A DNA stretch of 64,000 bases from an uncultured Lachnospiraceae bacterium (GTDB lineage Bacteria > Bacillota > Clostridia > Lachnospirales > Lachnospiraceae). The DNA is taken from assembly GCA_910587305.1 (NCBI GenBank), contig CAJUKV010000001.1:98621-162620 (forward strand), read 5' to 3'. Position numbers and translations under genes: made by a program. Positions 17,546 through 25,372 of this stretch are shown here, in pieces. Position 1 is the stretch's first letter. The number at the start of each line of letters is the position of its first letter. The notes beneath the pieces were generated by a model. The model worked only from the letters and a program-made list of their open reading frames with translations. It was not told where the DNA came from and made no database searches.

Positions 17546-18726
17546 TCTATTTTAGAACAGATGGGAACCGACAAATTGCATCCGGACATCTGGTTCGCTG
17601 CCTTTCTGTCGCTTTCGCTTGCCTTCAACTGGATATGAAGGTTTGCTTCCTCATCTCCGATAGAGAAAGCCAGGATCTTCTCACAGGAATTTTACGGAGC
17701 TCATCATTAAATTTGCCGGCATCATTTTCCGTTATCCGGCTCAAAACCGCCGCCTTTGACCATCCGGATCAGGAACTGCCTGAAGTGCTTTCCCTGCTTA
17801 CTCCTGTTGCGGATTGTGCCGTTTATTTCCTGGACTCCTATTATGTCACGAAAAGCTACTTATCCGCTTTAAGGCCTTTGATAAAAATTGCTTACCTGGA
17901 CGATCTGAAACTTTTTGATTATCCGGTGGATTTACTGATTAACTATGATATTGTATCAGCCAAGGCCATGCCAGCCTTTAAATCCTCTTACCGGAATGCC
18001 TCCAGACTCCTTCTGGGCGCTTCCTATACTCCTTTGCGCGTCCAGTTTCAGAATAAAGAAACTCCTGTCCGGGAACAGGCATCTCACATTTTAATTACAA
18101 CAGGAGCCAGCGATCCTTATCATTTTTGCCTAAAATTCATAAACAAAATATGCGATACCATTTTTTATCACAGCCCCGATTCTTCTCTGGAAAAAAATAA
18201 AGCTCTGATTGACCCTAAAGCCTACCAAAGCCTTACTCTGCATATTGTCATTGGAAAATTTAACACTGATAAAGAAATCCTCCGCCAGCTTGCCAGGGAG
18301 TTTCCCTGTTTGATGCTCCATGAAAATATCAGCGACATGGCTTCCCTTATGCAAACCTGCGATTTGGCTGTGTCTGCTGCCGGCACTACTTTATATGAAC
18401 TATGCGCCTTAGGTCTTCCCACAATCAGCTTTACAATGGCGGATAATCAACTATCCTCCGCCCGGGCATTTGAAGACGCTCAGCTCATTCCCTACGCCGG
18501 AGATATACGGGATAACCCGGAATCTGTGTTCCAGGCTATTTTGAAGTTCCTAACATCAATGTCACTTTGTTTAGAAAATAATATAACAAAAAATCCCGAT
18601 TTTTTTAAACCTTATTATTCACAAAGAACCGTCATCCACACTCGCATGCGTCAGCTTATAGACGGCAAAGGCGCCTATCGAATTGCTTTATCTCTTAGGG
18701 AACTTGCAAAAGAGCATCAAAAATAA
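17527..18726 (+). CDS. pseG: UDP-2,4-diacetamido-2,4,6-trideoxy-beta-L-altropyranose hydrolase PseG
   Basis: A 399-residue GT-B fold hydrolase. It starts IYFRTDGNRQIASGHLVRCL, the PseG version of the MurG-like glycine loop with the catalytic histidine in SGH. LDDLKLFDYPVDLLINYD and the C-terminal donor-binding region AVSAAGTTLYELCALGLPTISF follow. It removes UDP to release the sugar used by PseI. It overlaps pseI by 19 bases. At about 400 residues it is longer than campylobacter PseG (about 275); the extra length includes an insertion near 18170-18240 and a C-terminal tail. No PseH domain is fused. Confidence 0.88.
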   Translation: MGNDRLIYFRTDGNRQIASGHLVRCLSVAFACLQLDMKVCFLISDRESQDLLTGILRSSSLNLPASFSVIRLKTAAFDHPDQELPEVLSLLTPVADCAVYFLDSYYVTKSYLSALRPLIKIAYLDDLKLFDYPVDLLINYDIVSAKAMPAFKSSYRNASRLLLGASYTPLRVQFQNKETPVREQASHILITTGASDPYHFCLKFINKICDTIFYHSPDSSLEKNKALIDPKAYQSLTLHIVIGKFNTDKEILRQLAREFPCLMLHENISDMASLMQTCDLAVSAAGTTLYELCALGLPTISFTMADNQLSSARAFEDAQLIPYAGDIRDNPESVFQAILKFLTSMSLCLENNITKNPDFFKPYYSQRTVIHTRMRQLIDGKGAYRIALSLRELAKEHQK

Positions 18727-18749
18727 AGCTCTTCAAAGTTTACCTGATG

Positions 18750-19829
18750 TTAATTATTTTTTGTCTCCTCATGATGAAGTATCATTTTCGCAAGTGTGTC
18801 CGCATATAGCTGTCTGCCGGCATCTGTCAGATGAACGCCATCTTCCAGATATTCCTCAGCTGTATAACCGTCTATCCCCAAGTCCTGATACGCATTCAGA
18901 AACAAAGTTTGCTCTGATTTTGCAACATACTGACATATTCCTACATAATCAAACAATGTTCCATAACCGTTATTAACACTGTTTCCGTCTCCAATCATCC
19001 ACGTTCCATCAAAAAAGCGGGCATAGGCCGGTGAACATAGGATAATCGTTGCATCCGGCGCAACTTCCCTCAAAGCCACCGTTGCATATCTAAGCGCCCC
19101 TGCATATGTTTTTAAATTATAAATTTCATCATTGCTGTCCAGCGGAACAGCGTTAAAGAAATCATTGGTTCCATATTCTACAATAAAATAATCCGTCTTA
19201 CTAAAATCAACATTTGGATTATCAAATATTCTCTTTGCCGCATCATTGGAAAAAATATCCGTAGATATTTTTCCCTCTATTGCTTTCACTACCCCAACCA
19301 TACTTCTTGATGTCCACTCCTCGGAGCCAAGAGGGTCATAAGTGTCCATTGCGGCACATGTTCCTCCAATTGCCAGATTATACATATCGGCTTCGCACTG
19401 AAGCGCCGTACGGTATGGAATACCTGTTCCATCTCTATATGTGTCGAAAATACTATCTCCCAAAAATACCAGCTGCAGATCTTTTCCCTGAGGCTCAATC
19501 TGGTCTTCCACTGTGATAATCTGTTCCTGCTCAGGTTCTACTATCTGGCTCATATCAACTGAAACGCCATCTGGTGTTGCTGCTTCTTCCGGCTCCACCA
19601 CGATCTCAGGCACCTTATCCGTCTCCGGTTCGGGTGTCGGGGTTACTTCCCGTTCTAATTCTTCTTTTTCCAGAACTTCCCCCGTTTCCGTTATAATAAT
19701 ATTATCGGATGAGAGCATTTCATCACTTTTATTTTCTTCTGCCTTTGCGCCGCACCCAAATATCATCGTAGTCAAAAATAAGACCGCCCCCAGCAAATGT
19801 GCCAGTTTAAATAATCTTTTATTTCCCAT
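18750..19829 (-). CDS. Secreted lipoprotein SGNH/GDSL esterase
   Basis: About 359 residues. The N-terminus is a lipoprotein signal with MIFGCG at the lipobox (cysteine near residue 26), then an acidic, proline-rich linker (PTPEPETD). The SGNH domain has FLGDSIFD (catalytic serine, block I), LAIGGTCAA (block II), EYGTNDFF (block III) and DGVHLTDAG (block V, Asp-His). Such enzymes remove acyl groups from sugars or lipids outside the cell. The ATG at 19829 has GGGAGG six bases upstream. It converges with pseG, 23 bases apart. De-O-acetylation of the surface glycan is inferred from position. The leader carries a palindromic repeat shared with the glycosylase and NahK genes. Confidence 0.87.
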   Translation of the reverse strand: MGNKRLFKLAHLLGAVLFLTTMIFGCGAKAEENKSDEMLSSDNIIITETGEVLEKEELEREVTPTPEPETDKVPEIVVEPEEAATPDGVSVDMSQIVEPEQEQIITVEDQIEPQGKDLQLVFLGDSIFDTYRDGTGIPYRTALQCEADMYNLAIGGTCAAMDTYDPLGSEEWTSRSMVGVVKAIEGKISTDIFSNDAAKRIFDNPNVDFSKTDYFIVEYGTNDFFNAVPLDSNDEIYNLKTYAGALRYATVALREVAPDATIILCSPAYARFFDGTWMIGDGNSVNNGYGTLFDYVGICQYVAKSEQTLFLNAYQDLGIDGYTAEEYLEDGVHLTDAGRQLYADTLAKMILHHEETKNN

Positions 19830-19882
19830 ACTAATCCTCCCTATTTCCAATACCCCTCAAATTGGGCCTTTGGTCCAATTTC
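19830..19882 (-). repeat. Family 2 palindromic leader (copy a), before SGNH lipoprotein
   Basis: On the minus strand AAATTGGACC, AAA and GGCCCAATTT form a hairpin (19859-19881). It is followed by GAGGGGTATTGGAAATA, then GGGAGGATTAGT and the ATG. The segment after the hairpin aligns base for base with the leader of the 3-methyladenine glycosylase gene (27087-27140). Confidence 0.65.
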
Positions 19883-20054
19883 ATAGAAGTATATTAATTC
19901 TTAGCACTAAGAATAACACATAATCCATACAAAAACACATTTATTAGCACATCTTAAATCTTTTTATGTTAACCTTAAAGAATTCTTAATATTATTCGAT
20001 TAATACTATTTTATTCTTCATTATCATAAATATTCTCAAAGTTTATACTTTATA

Positions 20055-20084
20055 AATAAAACCTATCCTTTAAAAGGATAGGCT
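20055..20084 (-). terminator. Rho-independent terminator after the acyltransferase remnant
   Basis: CCTATCCTTT/AAAAGGATAGG (20062-20082) forms a ten-pair hairpin followed on the minus strand by TTTTATTT. It lies just downstream of the minus-strand remnant and probably ends the Spo0A-like/pseC operon. The AT-rich bases 19885-20054 hold nothing else I recognise. Confidence 0.7.
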
Positions 20085-20114
20085 TAATTCCACAAATTTT
20101 TCAAATATTTTCTT

Positions 20115-20450
20115 TCAACTTCTCCAATGCGCTGTTGAATTTGAAGGCCAAAATGAAAAAAACAGTACAAACATAACTACTACCGCCTTATACTGGTTTT
20201 TGGTCATCATGTTGGCAGCAAAATTAAGTATGGGCATAAAGAAAAATAACGCAAAATATGCGGTAACATACCAGTAATATCCGCTTGTTACGGGAAATAT
20301 TGCTTTTATCCAGTCCTTAAGAGACCATCTCCAAAAACCATGCAATTTTGTATTGACCAGACAGTGGTTTTGCCGCTTCCAAAATACCACCCCGACCTAA
20401 TATGTGCGCCACGACTACCATAAACATAGATAGCATCCGCAAGGCGTCCC
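20115..20450 (-). pseudogene. Remnant of an acyltransferase family 3 gene
   Basis: Two pieces of an acyltransferase 3 gene lie in different frames. Just after the MFS stop, the minus strand reads RMLSMFMVVVAHILGRGG, the N-terminal signature of the family, without a start codon. After about 40 residues the match moves to another frame, SLKDWIKAIFPVTSGYYW, then VTAYFALFFFMPILN, and stops at 20115. The family is about 350 residues long; here some 110 are left, with an internal deletion or frameshift near 20330 and the C-terminal half gone. A terminator follows it. It is probably an old decoration gene of this locus. Confidence 0.7.
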
Positions 20451-21632
20451 TTATTCCCTATATACATAATTTTCCGTACGCTGTACGCCCGCTAAAAGAA
20501 TAATTGCGCCAATAGCCGCGCAAATACTTCCAAACAAAAGCGCCAGTCCCATGCCAAAGCCGTCAATCAAAAACCCTCCGGCACTGGATCCAACCACTGT
20601 TGCAATCGTATTGGTCATGGTAAAGTAAGATTGTCCTTTTACAGCATCCTGGGGATCCATAATCCCTTTTATATAATACACCGGTGCAACAGCAATCACC
20701 GCCCATCCTCCCATCTGCATCAGCTGTACCGCATAAAAACCGCCCACACTGGTCACAAGCAGTGTGCCAACCGCTTTTAGGAAAAAGGAGATTCCACAAA
20801 GGCGGAACCAAAAAGAAGCAGGCTTTTTCTTTAGCAGCCAGCCAAAGCAAAACATAACGGGCAATTCCAAAATTGCAGCAATCGCCTGCGTATTTCCCAT
20901 AACAACACTATCCCATCCCTTATCCAGCACAATCTGTAAAGTAAAATTATTCAGTAAAACATGGCTGATATACAGCAGAATACACCCGATTAATGTAACG
21001 CAAAATCTGGGATACCGGCGCAAAAATCCCTTTTCCTTCTCCTCCCTGTGCACATCCCGGGCCTTTAGCTCCCGGGGTTCATATACATAAAAATGAATGG
21101 ATAAAAACAGCAAAAGAAAGATACCGCAGATTGCCAGTGAAATGGAACGCGCCCCCCATCTGGCTACGCACTTCCCCAATATGGCAGCCAATACCGCATA
21201 GGCTAAGGAACCTGCTCCCCGGGCAATTCCAAAATCAGTTTTTCCCTCCTTCGGTTCTTTTCCAACCGAAAGCGAATTGATCAAAGGAAGAACCATTTGC
21301 AGCAAAACCATGTCCACCGCAAATAGAATGCTTGCGCCAAGACGTGTTATGGGAAAAAGAAAAGCCTGTAAAAAGGCTGTGGCAAGCAGGCTTCCCGTAA
21401 TAAGATATAACCAGCGCTTAAGCTGCTTTCCCCCTGAACGGTCTATCCATCCCGCAACCACCGGCTGCCCAACGGTAGAAGCCAGACTACAAATGGCAAC
21501 AATGACTCCTATCTGTCCGTTGGTATAACCATTTTCCAGCAAATAAGCGCTCGAAAATCCTATTAATCCTAAAACCCCCATCCAATATCCGCTTTGGATA
21601 CAGGCATATTGAACAGTACGTTTATATTTCAT
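20451..21632 (-). CDS. MFS transporter (MFS_1-like, LacY/NupG relatives)
   Basis: About 393 residues with twelve predicted membrane helices. It begins with SGYWMGVLGLIGFSSAYLLE, then NGYTNGQIGVI and GWIDRSGGKQLKRW, the loop 2-3 motif of the major facilitator superfamily. The profile fits the MFS_1-like group of oligosaccharide and nucleoside proton symporters. The ATG at 21632 has GGGAG nine bases upstream; the frame is open to 21710, where it would overlap the ATP-grasp stop. It is the last intact gene of the operon starting at the Spo0A-like gene. The substrate is unknown; export or import of a small product of the ATP-grasp enzyme is one possibility. Confidence 0.82.
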   Translation of the reverse strand: MKYKRTVQYACIQSGYWMGVLGLIGFSSAYLLENGYTNGQIGVIVAICSLASTVGQPVVAGWIDRSGGKQLKRWLYLITGSLLATAFLQAFLFPITRLGASILFAVDMVLLQMVLPLINSLSVGKEPKEGKTDFGIARGAGSLAYAVLAAILGKCVARWGARSISLAICGIFLLLFLSIHFYVYEPRELKARDVHREEKEKGFLRRYPRFCVTLIGCILLYISHVLLNNFTLQIVLDKGWDSVVMGNTQAIAAILELPVMFCFGWLLKKKPASFWFRLCGISFFLKAVGTLLVTSVGGFYAVQLMQMGGWAVIAVAPVYYIKGIMDPQDAVKGQSYFTMTNTIATVVGSSAGGFLIDGFGMGLALLFGSICAAIGAIILLAGVQRTENYVYRE

Positions 21633-21706
21633 AGCCTTCTTCTCCCTGTCATTTGTATTATTTATAACGCCAAAGTAAGCCTGTGCGCGCAAGTCATTGT
21701 GACAAC

Positions 21707-22894
21707 TCATAAAAATAAGCTTTTAATACGCTGCGTCTGTACAAGTAAGTTAGCATAGTCCTCACCCTCCAGCACAAAAAAGCCCCGTCCCATGAGGGAG
21801 TGTCCATCTGATACGCCTGTCAGTTCATCCCCTTCTTTCAGATTGCACTGCCATGCTGCCAATTTTATATTAAGTGTCTTTTCCACCCTGCTTTGATCCG
21901 GCACATACTTTACAGTTCCATTCATGTCAAAATAATGAATCATCATCGGCTTTGTAAAGGATGCTTCAAAAGAGTAGGGAAGCCCCATTCTGTATTTCAT
22001 ATATTCTTCCGCCATGTCCACCCCTGTGCATAAGGGCGTAAACAGATTATGTAAATTGTGCCCGGAGGGCCTTGCGGAAAGCTCCACCACAAAAGGGCCT
22101 TCACCGGTCCTAATTACATCCGCGTGAAGCAGGCACTCCTGTAATCCAAGACATTCGGCCACTTCCGCAATATAATTCTTTACCTGCAGCCAAAAGCAGT
22201 CGCCGGGCAGCACGGAAAAATACCCAACCGCCTGTCTTGCAGGAGGAGGCGTATTTTCCTTTTTCCGCAGCAGGATCATGAAAAATCCTTCTTTCGTCAC
22301 CGCTCCGTCTACACCGTATTCCTCACCGCCAACACATTCCTCCAGCACATATGGCTCTTTTCCTATGGCGTAAAGCGCCTCCTTTAGCTGCTGTTTATCG
22401 GCCGGCATATATATTCCTCTGCTCCCGGATCCATATCTGGGCTTTAAGATAGCAGGAAACGTCAGTCTTTCTTCCTCCCATGACATAAGCCCCTTCTGTA
22501 ATGGCCCCTTGTAAAGTTTCTCTTCCTCTACCCCATAGCAATAACATTTCCGCAGATTCTTTTCATTTAATTTCTGATGAAACCAAAGCTTATCCGTGCA
22601 CAGCACCGCTGCCCTTTTGCTCACCCCCGGCAAGCCAAGCGCATCATTAACCGCCCCCACGGTGGTCAGGTATCTCCCAATCGGCGCTGTCAGCACAAAA
22701 TCCGGCTTTTCTTTTTTCAGCACTTCAATTGTGACGTCTTCATCTGAAATGTCCACTACAAATTTTTTATCCGCTGTCTTTAAGCCTTCCGCCTGCGGAT
22801 TTCCGTCCAAAGCCACTACGCTAAGCCCATGTTCATGCGCCTTTTTAATTGTATAAAGCGCCTCGCTGCCAGCGCCGATAATTGCTGCTTTCAT
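21707..22894 (-). CDS. ATP-grasp ligase (carbamoyl-phosphate-synthase-like/PurK type)
   Basis: About 395 residues. The N-terminal pre-ATP-grasp domain starts MKAAIIGAGSEALYTIKKA. The ATP-grasp core has FPAILKPRYGSGSRGIY (glycine loop, about residue 140), VLEECVGGEEYGVDG and the metal-binding FVVELSARPSGHN near residue 290. Family members join a carboxylate to an amine or thiol using ATP. The open frame extends to 23011, but the first 39 codons are repeat sequence also found before other genes; I use the ATG at 22894 with GGGGGT six bases upstream. It lies between a glycosyltransferase and a transporter. The substrate is unknown; adding an amino acid or acyl group to a nonulosonic sugar is a guess. 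Confidence 0.85.
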   Translation of the reverse strand: MKAAIIGAGSEALYTIKKAHEHGLSVVALDGNPQAEGLKTADKKFVVDISDEDVTIEVLKKEKPDFVLTAPIGRYLTTVGAVNDALGLPGVSKRAAVLCTDKLWFHQKLNEKNLRKCYCYGVEEEKLYKGPLQKGLMSWEEERLTFPAILKPRYGSGSRGIYMPADKQQLKEALYAIGKEPYVLEECVGGEEYGVDGAVTKEGFFMILLRKKENTPPPARQAVGYFSVLPGDCFWLQVKNYIAEVAECLGLQECLLHADVIRTGEGPFVVELSARPSGHNLHNLFTPLCTGVDMAEEYMKYRMGLPYSFEASFTKPMMIHYFDMNGTVKYVPDQSRVEKTLNIKLAAWQCNLKEGDELTGVSDGHSLMGRGFFVLEGEDYANLLVQTQRIKSLFL

Positions 22895-22978
22895 TTTTAT
22901 ACCCCCGCATACCGCAAGCTGTGCTTGCGGTACTGCCACCGATAAAGAGTTTGGAAGTTTACTTCCAAACTTATACCC
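22895..22978 (-). repeat. Family 1 palindromic element (copy b), abutting ATP-grasp start
   Basis: On the minus strand: GTTTGGAAGT/ACTTCCAAAC palindrome (22949-22970), linker with GGTGGCAGT, ACCGCAAGC/GCTTGCGGT palindrome (22911-22931), then ATGCGGGGGTATAAAA and the ATG. Over about 75 bases it differs from the copy at 52651-52732 at only a few positions. Confidence 0.8.
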
Positions 22979-23047
22979 CTTGCATACCGCTTTGCGGCAC
23001 AAACGATACATGAATTATTTCAGAAGAATCGCCCAAGGCGATTCTTC
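22979..23047 (-). repeat. Double-hairpin leader unit in tandem with family 1 copy b
   Basis: Minus strand: GAAGAATCGCC/GGCGATTCTTC perfect palindrome (23023-23047), TTTGTG, CCGCAAAGCGG (22989-22999), then TATGCAAGGGGTATAAG. The order matches the leader at 12966-13038. It runs directly into the family 1 element, so two leader modules are stacked. Confidence 0.65.
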
Positions 23048-23050
23048 GAG

Positions 23051-23106
23051 AGATGACTTAGATTTTCTTAGGCGGCGTCTTTTGACGCCTTAGAAAATCT
23101 TCATCT
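23051..23106 (-). repeat. Long hairpin overlapping the GT2 stop codon
   Basis: A near-perfect inverted repeat (AGATGA...AGATTTTCT...GCGTC, loop TTTT, GACGC...AGAAAATCT...TCATCT) spans 56 bases and includes the stop codon of the upstream glycosyltransferase. No T-run follows on either strand, so it may stabilise or process the mRNA rather than end it. Confidence 0.6.
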
Positions 23107-24150
23107 CTTCTTCACACTTCTACTTCCTTTAAGCCTCTTTCGTAGGTTCCGATATCCCCACAATAATTTATAATAAGCCATAAAAAACACGGTAGATCTC
23201 ATATGCATTTTGATAAGCTTTCTCTCTTCCGCATGGACTCGTTCCTGGTAATATGGATTTTCCATAAATCCCGGAAATGTTTCCCGCATCTCCCGCCCCA
23301 TGGCCTTCACAAAACCATATTCCTTTTTTTTCACCCCTGCCATATAGGAAAATAAAGTATTTACATAGAAAAGAGTGGTGAAACTGCTTTCTATCTCAGC
23401 ATAGTATTCTTCCAGAAAACCAAACTCCTTTGCCTCTCTTACCATAACCCTTGCCGCTTCCATTCGATCTTCACAGCGTTTTTTGGTAATGGTATGAACC
23501 GTAGAGGAATCATGCTGATAATAATAATAAAGGGGTTCCTCCAAATATTCAAAATGCTTTGCCCGGAGCATCCAGGAATTACCGATTGCATTGTCCTCAT
23601 AAAAGATATGTTCCGGGAAACGATTGGGAAAATCAAGGATGATATGACGCCGATATATCTTTACCACCAGGCTGCCGCTGTCCAGAATAAGCGACTTATA
23701 CTTTTCTTTCGTAAGAATTCCTGTCTGTGACGGCTTATTGTTATGCACAATCTGTCCTATTTCCATGCTGTGCTCGCCGGTAAGGTGATAGTCGCACCCC
23801 ACCATGTCCGCCCCGGTTTTTTCCGCAAGGTTAAGAAGTTTTTCGTAAAAATCAGGGGTAATCCAGTCATCGCTGTCAATAAATCCTATCCAGTCTCCCC
23901 TTGCTCTCGCCAAACCTAAATTTTTCGCTCCGCCCTGCTTTTTATTTTCCTTTGAAGCTATCACGCAAAATTTATCCGGGTATCTACGCTCATAATCGCA
24001 CAATATTTCGAGGGAATGATCCGTTGAACAGTCGTCCACCGCAATAATTTCATAATCCGATATGGTCTGACACACCAGCGAGTCAAGACACCAGGTAAGC
24101 TTGTTCTGGGCGGCCATATTATAAACGGGTACAATTACACTAAGTTTCAT
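23101..24150 (-). CDS. GT2 family glycosyltransferase
   Basis: A 349-residue family 2 glycosyltransferase (GT-A). It begins LSVIVPVYNMAAQNKL, with IIAVDDCSTDHSLEI (about residue 35), GGAKNLGLARARGDW and the metal motif IGFIDSDDW near residue 92. There is no C-terminal membrane segment, so it is a soluble or peripheral enzyme that adds a sugar to the growing glycan. The start overlaps the end of pseC by 11 bases, so the two are coupled. Donor and acceptor are not visible. Its partner pseC suggests it works on a pseudaminic-acid-bearing structure. Confidence 0.88.
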   Translation of the reverse strand: MKLSVIVPVYNMAAQNKLTWCLDSLVCQTISDYEIIAVDDCSTDHSLEILCDYERRYPDKFCVIASKENKKQGGAKNLGLARARGDWIGFIDSDDWITPDFYEKLLNLAEKTGADMVGCDYHLTGEHSMEIGQIVHNNKPSQTGILTKEKYKSLILDSGSLVVKIYRRHIILDFPNRFPEHIFYEDNAIGNSWMLRAKHFEYLEEPLYYYYQHDSSTVHTITKKRCEDRMEAARVMVREAKEFGFLEEYYAEIESSFTTLFYVNTLFSYMAGVKKKEYGFVKAMGREMRETFPGFMENPYYQERVHAEERKLIKMHMRSTVFFMAYYKLLWGYRNLRKRLKGSRSVKKR

Positions 24151-25351
24151 CTAAATTCTCCACATCGAAATATTCCGCTATTCTGGTAACGGCCCTGATA
24201 ACATCTTCCACATCCTGATCTGTCATGGCGTAATAAAGCGGCAGACTAATCATTTCCTCATACAGCTTTTCCGCCTTAGGACAGAGTCCCCTTTGGTATC
24301 CCAGTTTTTCATAATATGGGAAATAATAAGTGGGAATATAATGCACATTACAACAGATGTTTTCCGCGCCTAGAGCCTCAAAAAACCGTTTCCTGTCTAT
24401 ACGCAGCTTTGATAGGTTCAGACGCAGAATATACAGATGCCTTGTGGTATCCGATTCCGGTATTTCCTTTTGCACGATAAGCTGGGGCAATTTCCCAAAA
24501 GCTTCATCGTAAGCTTTCACAATTTCCTTTCTTCTTGCGGAAAACATGGGAAGTTTATCAAGCTGGCTGATTAACAAAGCCGCCTGGATATCTGTCAGAC
24601 GATAATTCATGCCAAGCGCTATCTGCTCGTAATACCAGGGTCCATCCGGTTCATGGCACATCTGCCCGGGATCCCTCGTAATGCCGTGCGAACGGTACAA
24701 AAGCAGCTTTTTGTAATATTCCTCCTTGTTGGTGAGAACCGCGCCGCCCTCCCCGCAGGTTACCGTCTTAACGGGGTGAAAGCTCAATGTGGTCATATCC
24801 GCGATAGACCCGTTGCAGCGCCCCTTGTAGCGCGTTCCGATTACATGGGCTCCATCCTCTATCAATACCATATTGCTTTCATGGCAATGGGCAAGCAAAC
24901 TGTCAAGCTCCACAGACTGTCCCGTAAAATCCACGGCAACTACGGCTCTTGTCCTTTCGCCGGTAAGCTTTTTTACCTGTTCCGGATCAATATTATAGGT
25001 TTCCTCATTAATATCCGCAAAAACCGGTCTCCCGCCGCAGTAAAGAGCGCAGTTAGCCGACGCCGCGAAGGTGATCGGTGTGGTGATCACCTCATCCCCC
25101 TCTTTTATTCCTGCCGCCAGGCAGGCCAAGTGCAGGGCGGCTGTTCCATTGCTGCACACTACAGCGTACTTTGCGCCTGTTATTTTGCAAAGCTTTTCCT
25201 CCAGTTCCCCTATCTTAGGACCGCAGGTAAGATCAGCGTTTCTCAGAACCTCCACCACAGCCTGTACATCCGTCTCGTCAATGTATTGGTGCCCATAATA
25301 AATTTTCTTTTCCCGAACAGGAACTCCCCCTGCGATTGCCGGTCTTTCCAT
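24140..25351 (-). CDS. pseC: UDP-4-amino-4,6-dideoxy-N-acetyl-beta-L-altrosamine transaminase PseC
   Basis: A 403-residue DegT/DnrJ aminotransferase. The segment YYGHQYIDETDVQAVVEVL, then TTPITFAASANCALYCGG, the PLP-lysine element SFHPVKTVTCGEGG (about residue 193) and SHGITRDPGQMCHEPDGPWY with NYRLTDIQAAL are close to the PseC pattern. It performs the second step of pseudaminic acid synthesis, converting the 4-keto sugar made by PseB. AGGAGG lies five bases before the ATG. It lies about 6.6 kb from pseG and on the other strand. No pseB is present in the window, so the first step must be encoded elsewhere. Confidence 0.9.
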   Translation of the reverse strand: MERPAIAGGVPVREKKIYYGHQYIDETDVQAVVEVLRNADLTCGPKIGELEEKLCKITGAKYAVVCSNGTAALHLACLAAGIKEGDEVITTPITFAASANCALYCGGRPVFADINEETYNIDPEQVKKLTGERTRAVVAVDFTGQSVELDSLLAHCHESNMVLIEDGAHVIGTRYKGRCNGSIADMTTLSFHPVKTVTCGEGGAVLTNKEEYYKKLLLYRSHGITRDPGQMCHEPDGPWYYEQIALGMNYRLTDIQAALLISQLDKLPMFSARRKEIVKAYDEAFGKLPQLIVQKEIPESDTTRHLYILRLNLSKLRIDRKRFFEALGAENICCNVHYIPTYYFPYYEKLGYQRGLCPKAEKLYEEMISLPLYYAMTDQDVEDVIRAVTRIAEYFDVENLDET

Positions 25352-25372
25352 TTTAATCCTCCTGCTCCTTCC

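Noticed and set aside
22895..23011. 39-codon N-terminal extension of the ATP-grasp gene
   Set aside because: The codons translate palindromic repeat DNA also present before unrelated genes; the true start with GGGGGT is at 22894.
23051..23106. Terminator between GT2 and ATP-grasp genes
   Set aside because: A strong hairpin but without a T-run on either strand, and it lies inside an operon, so I list it as a repeat.
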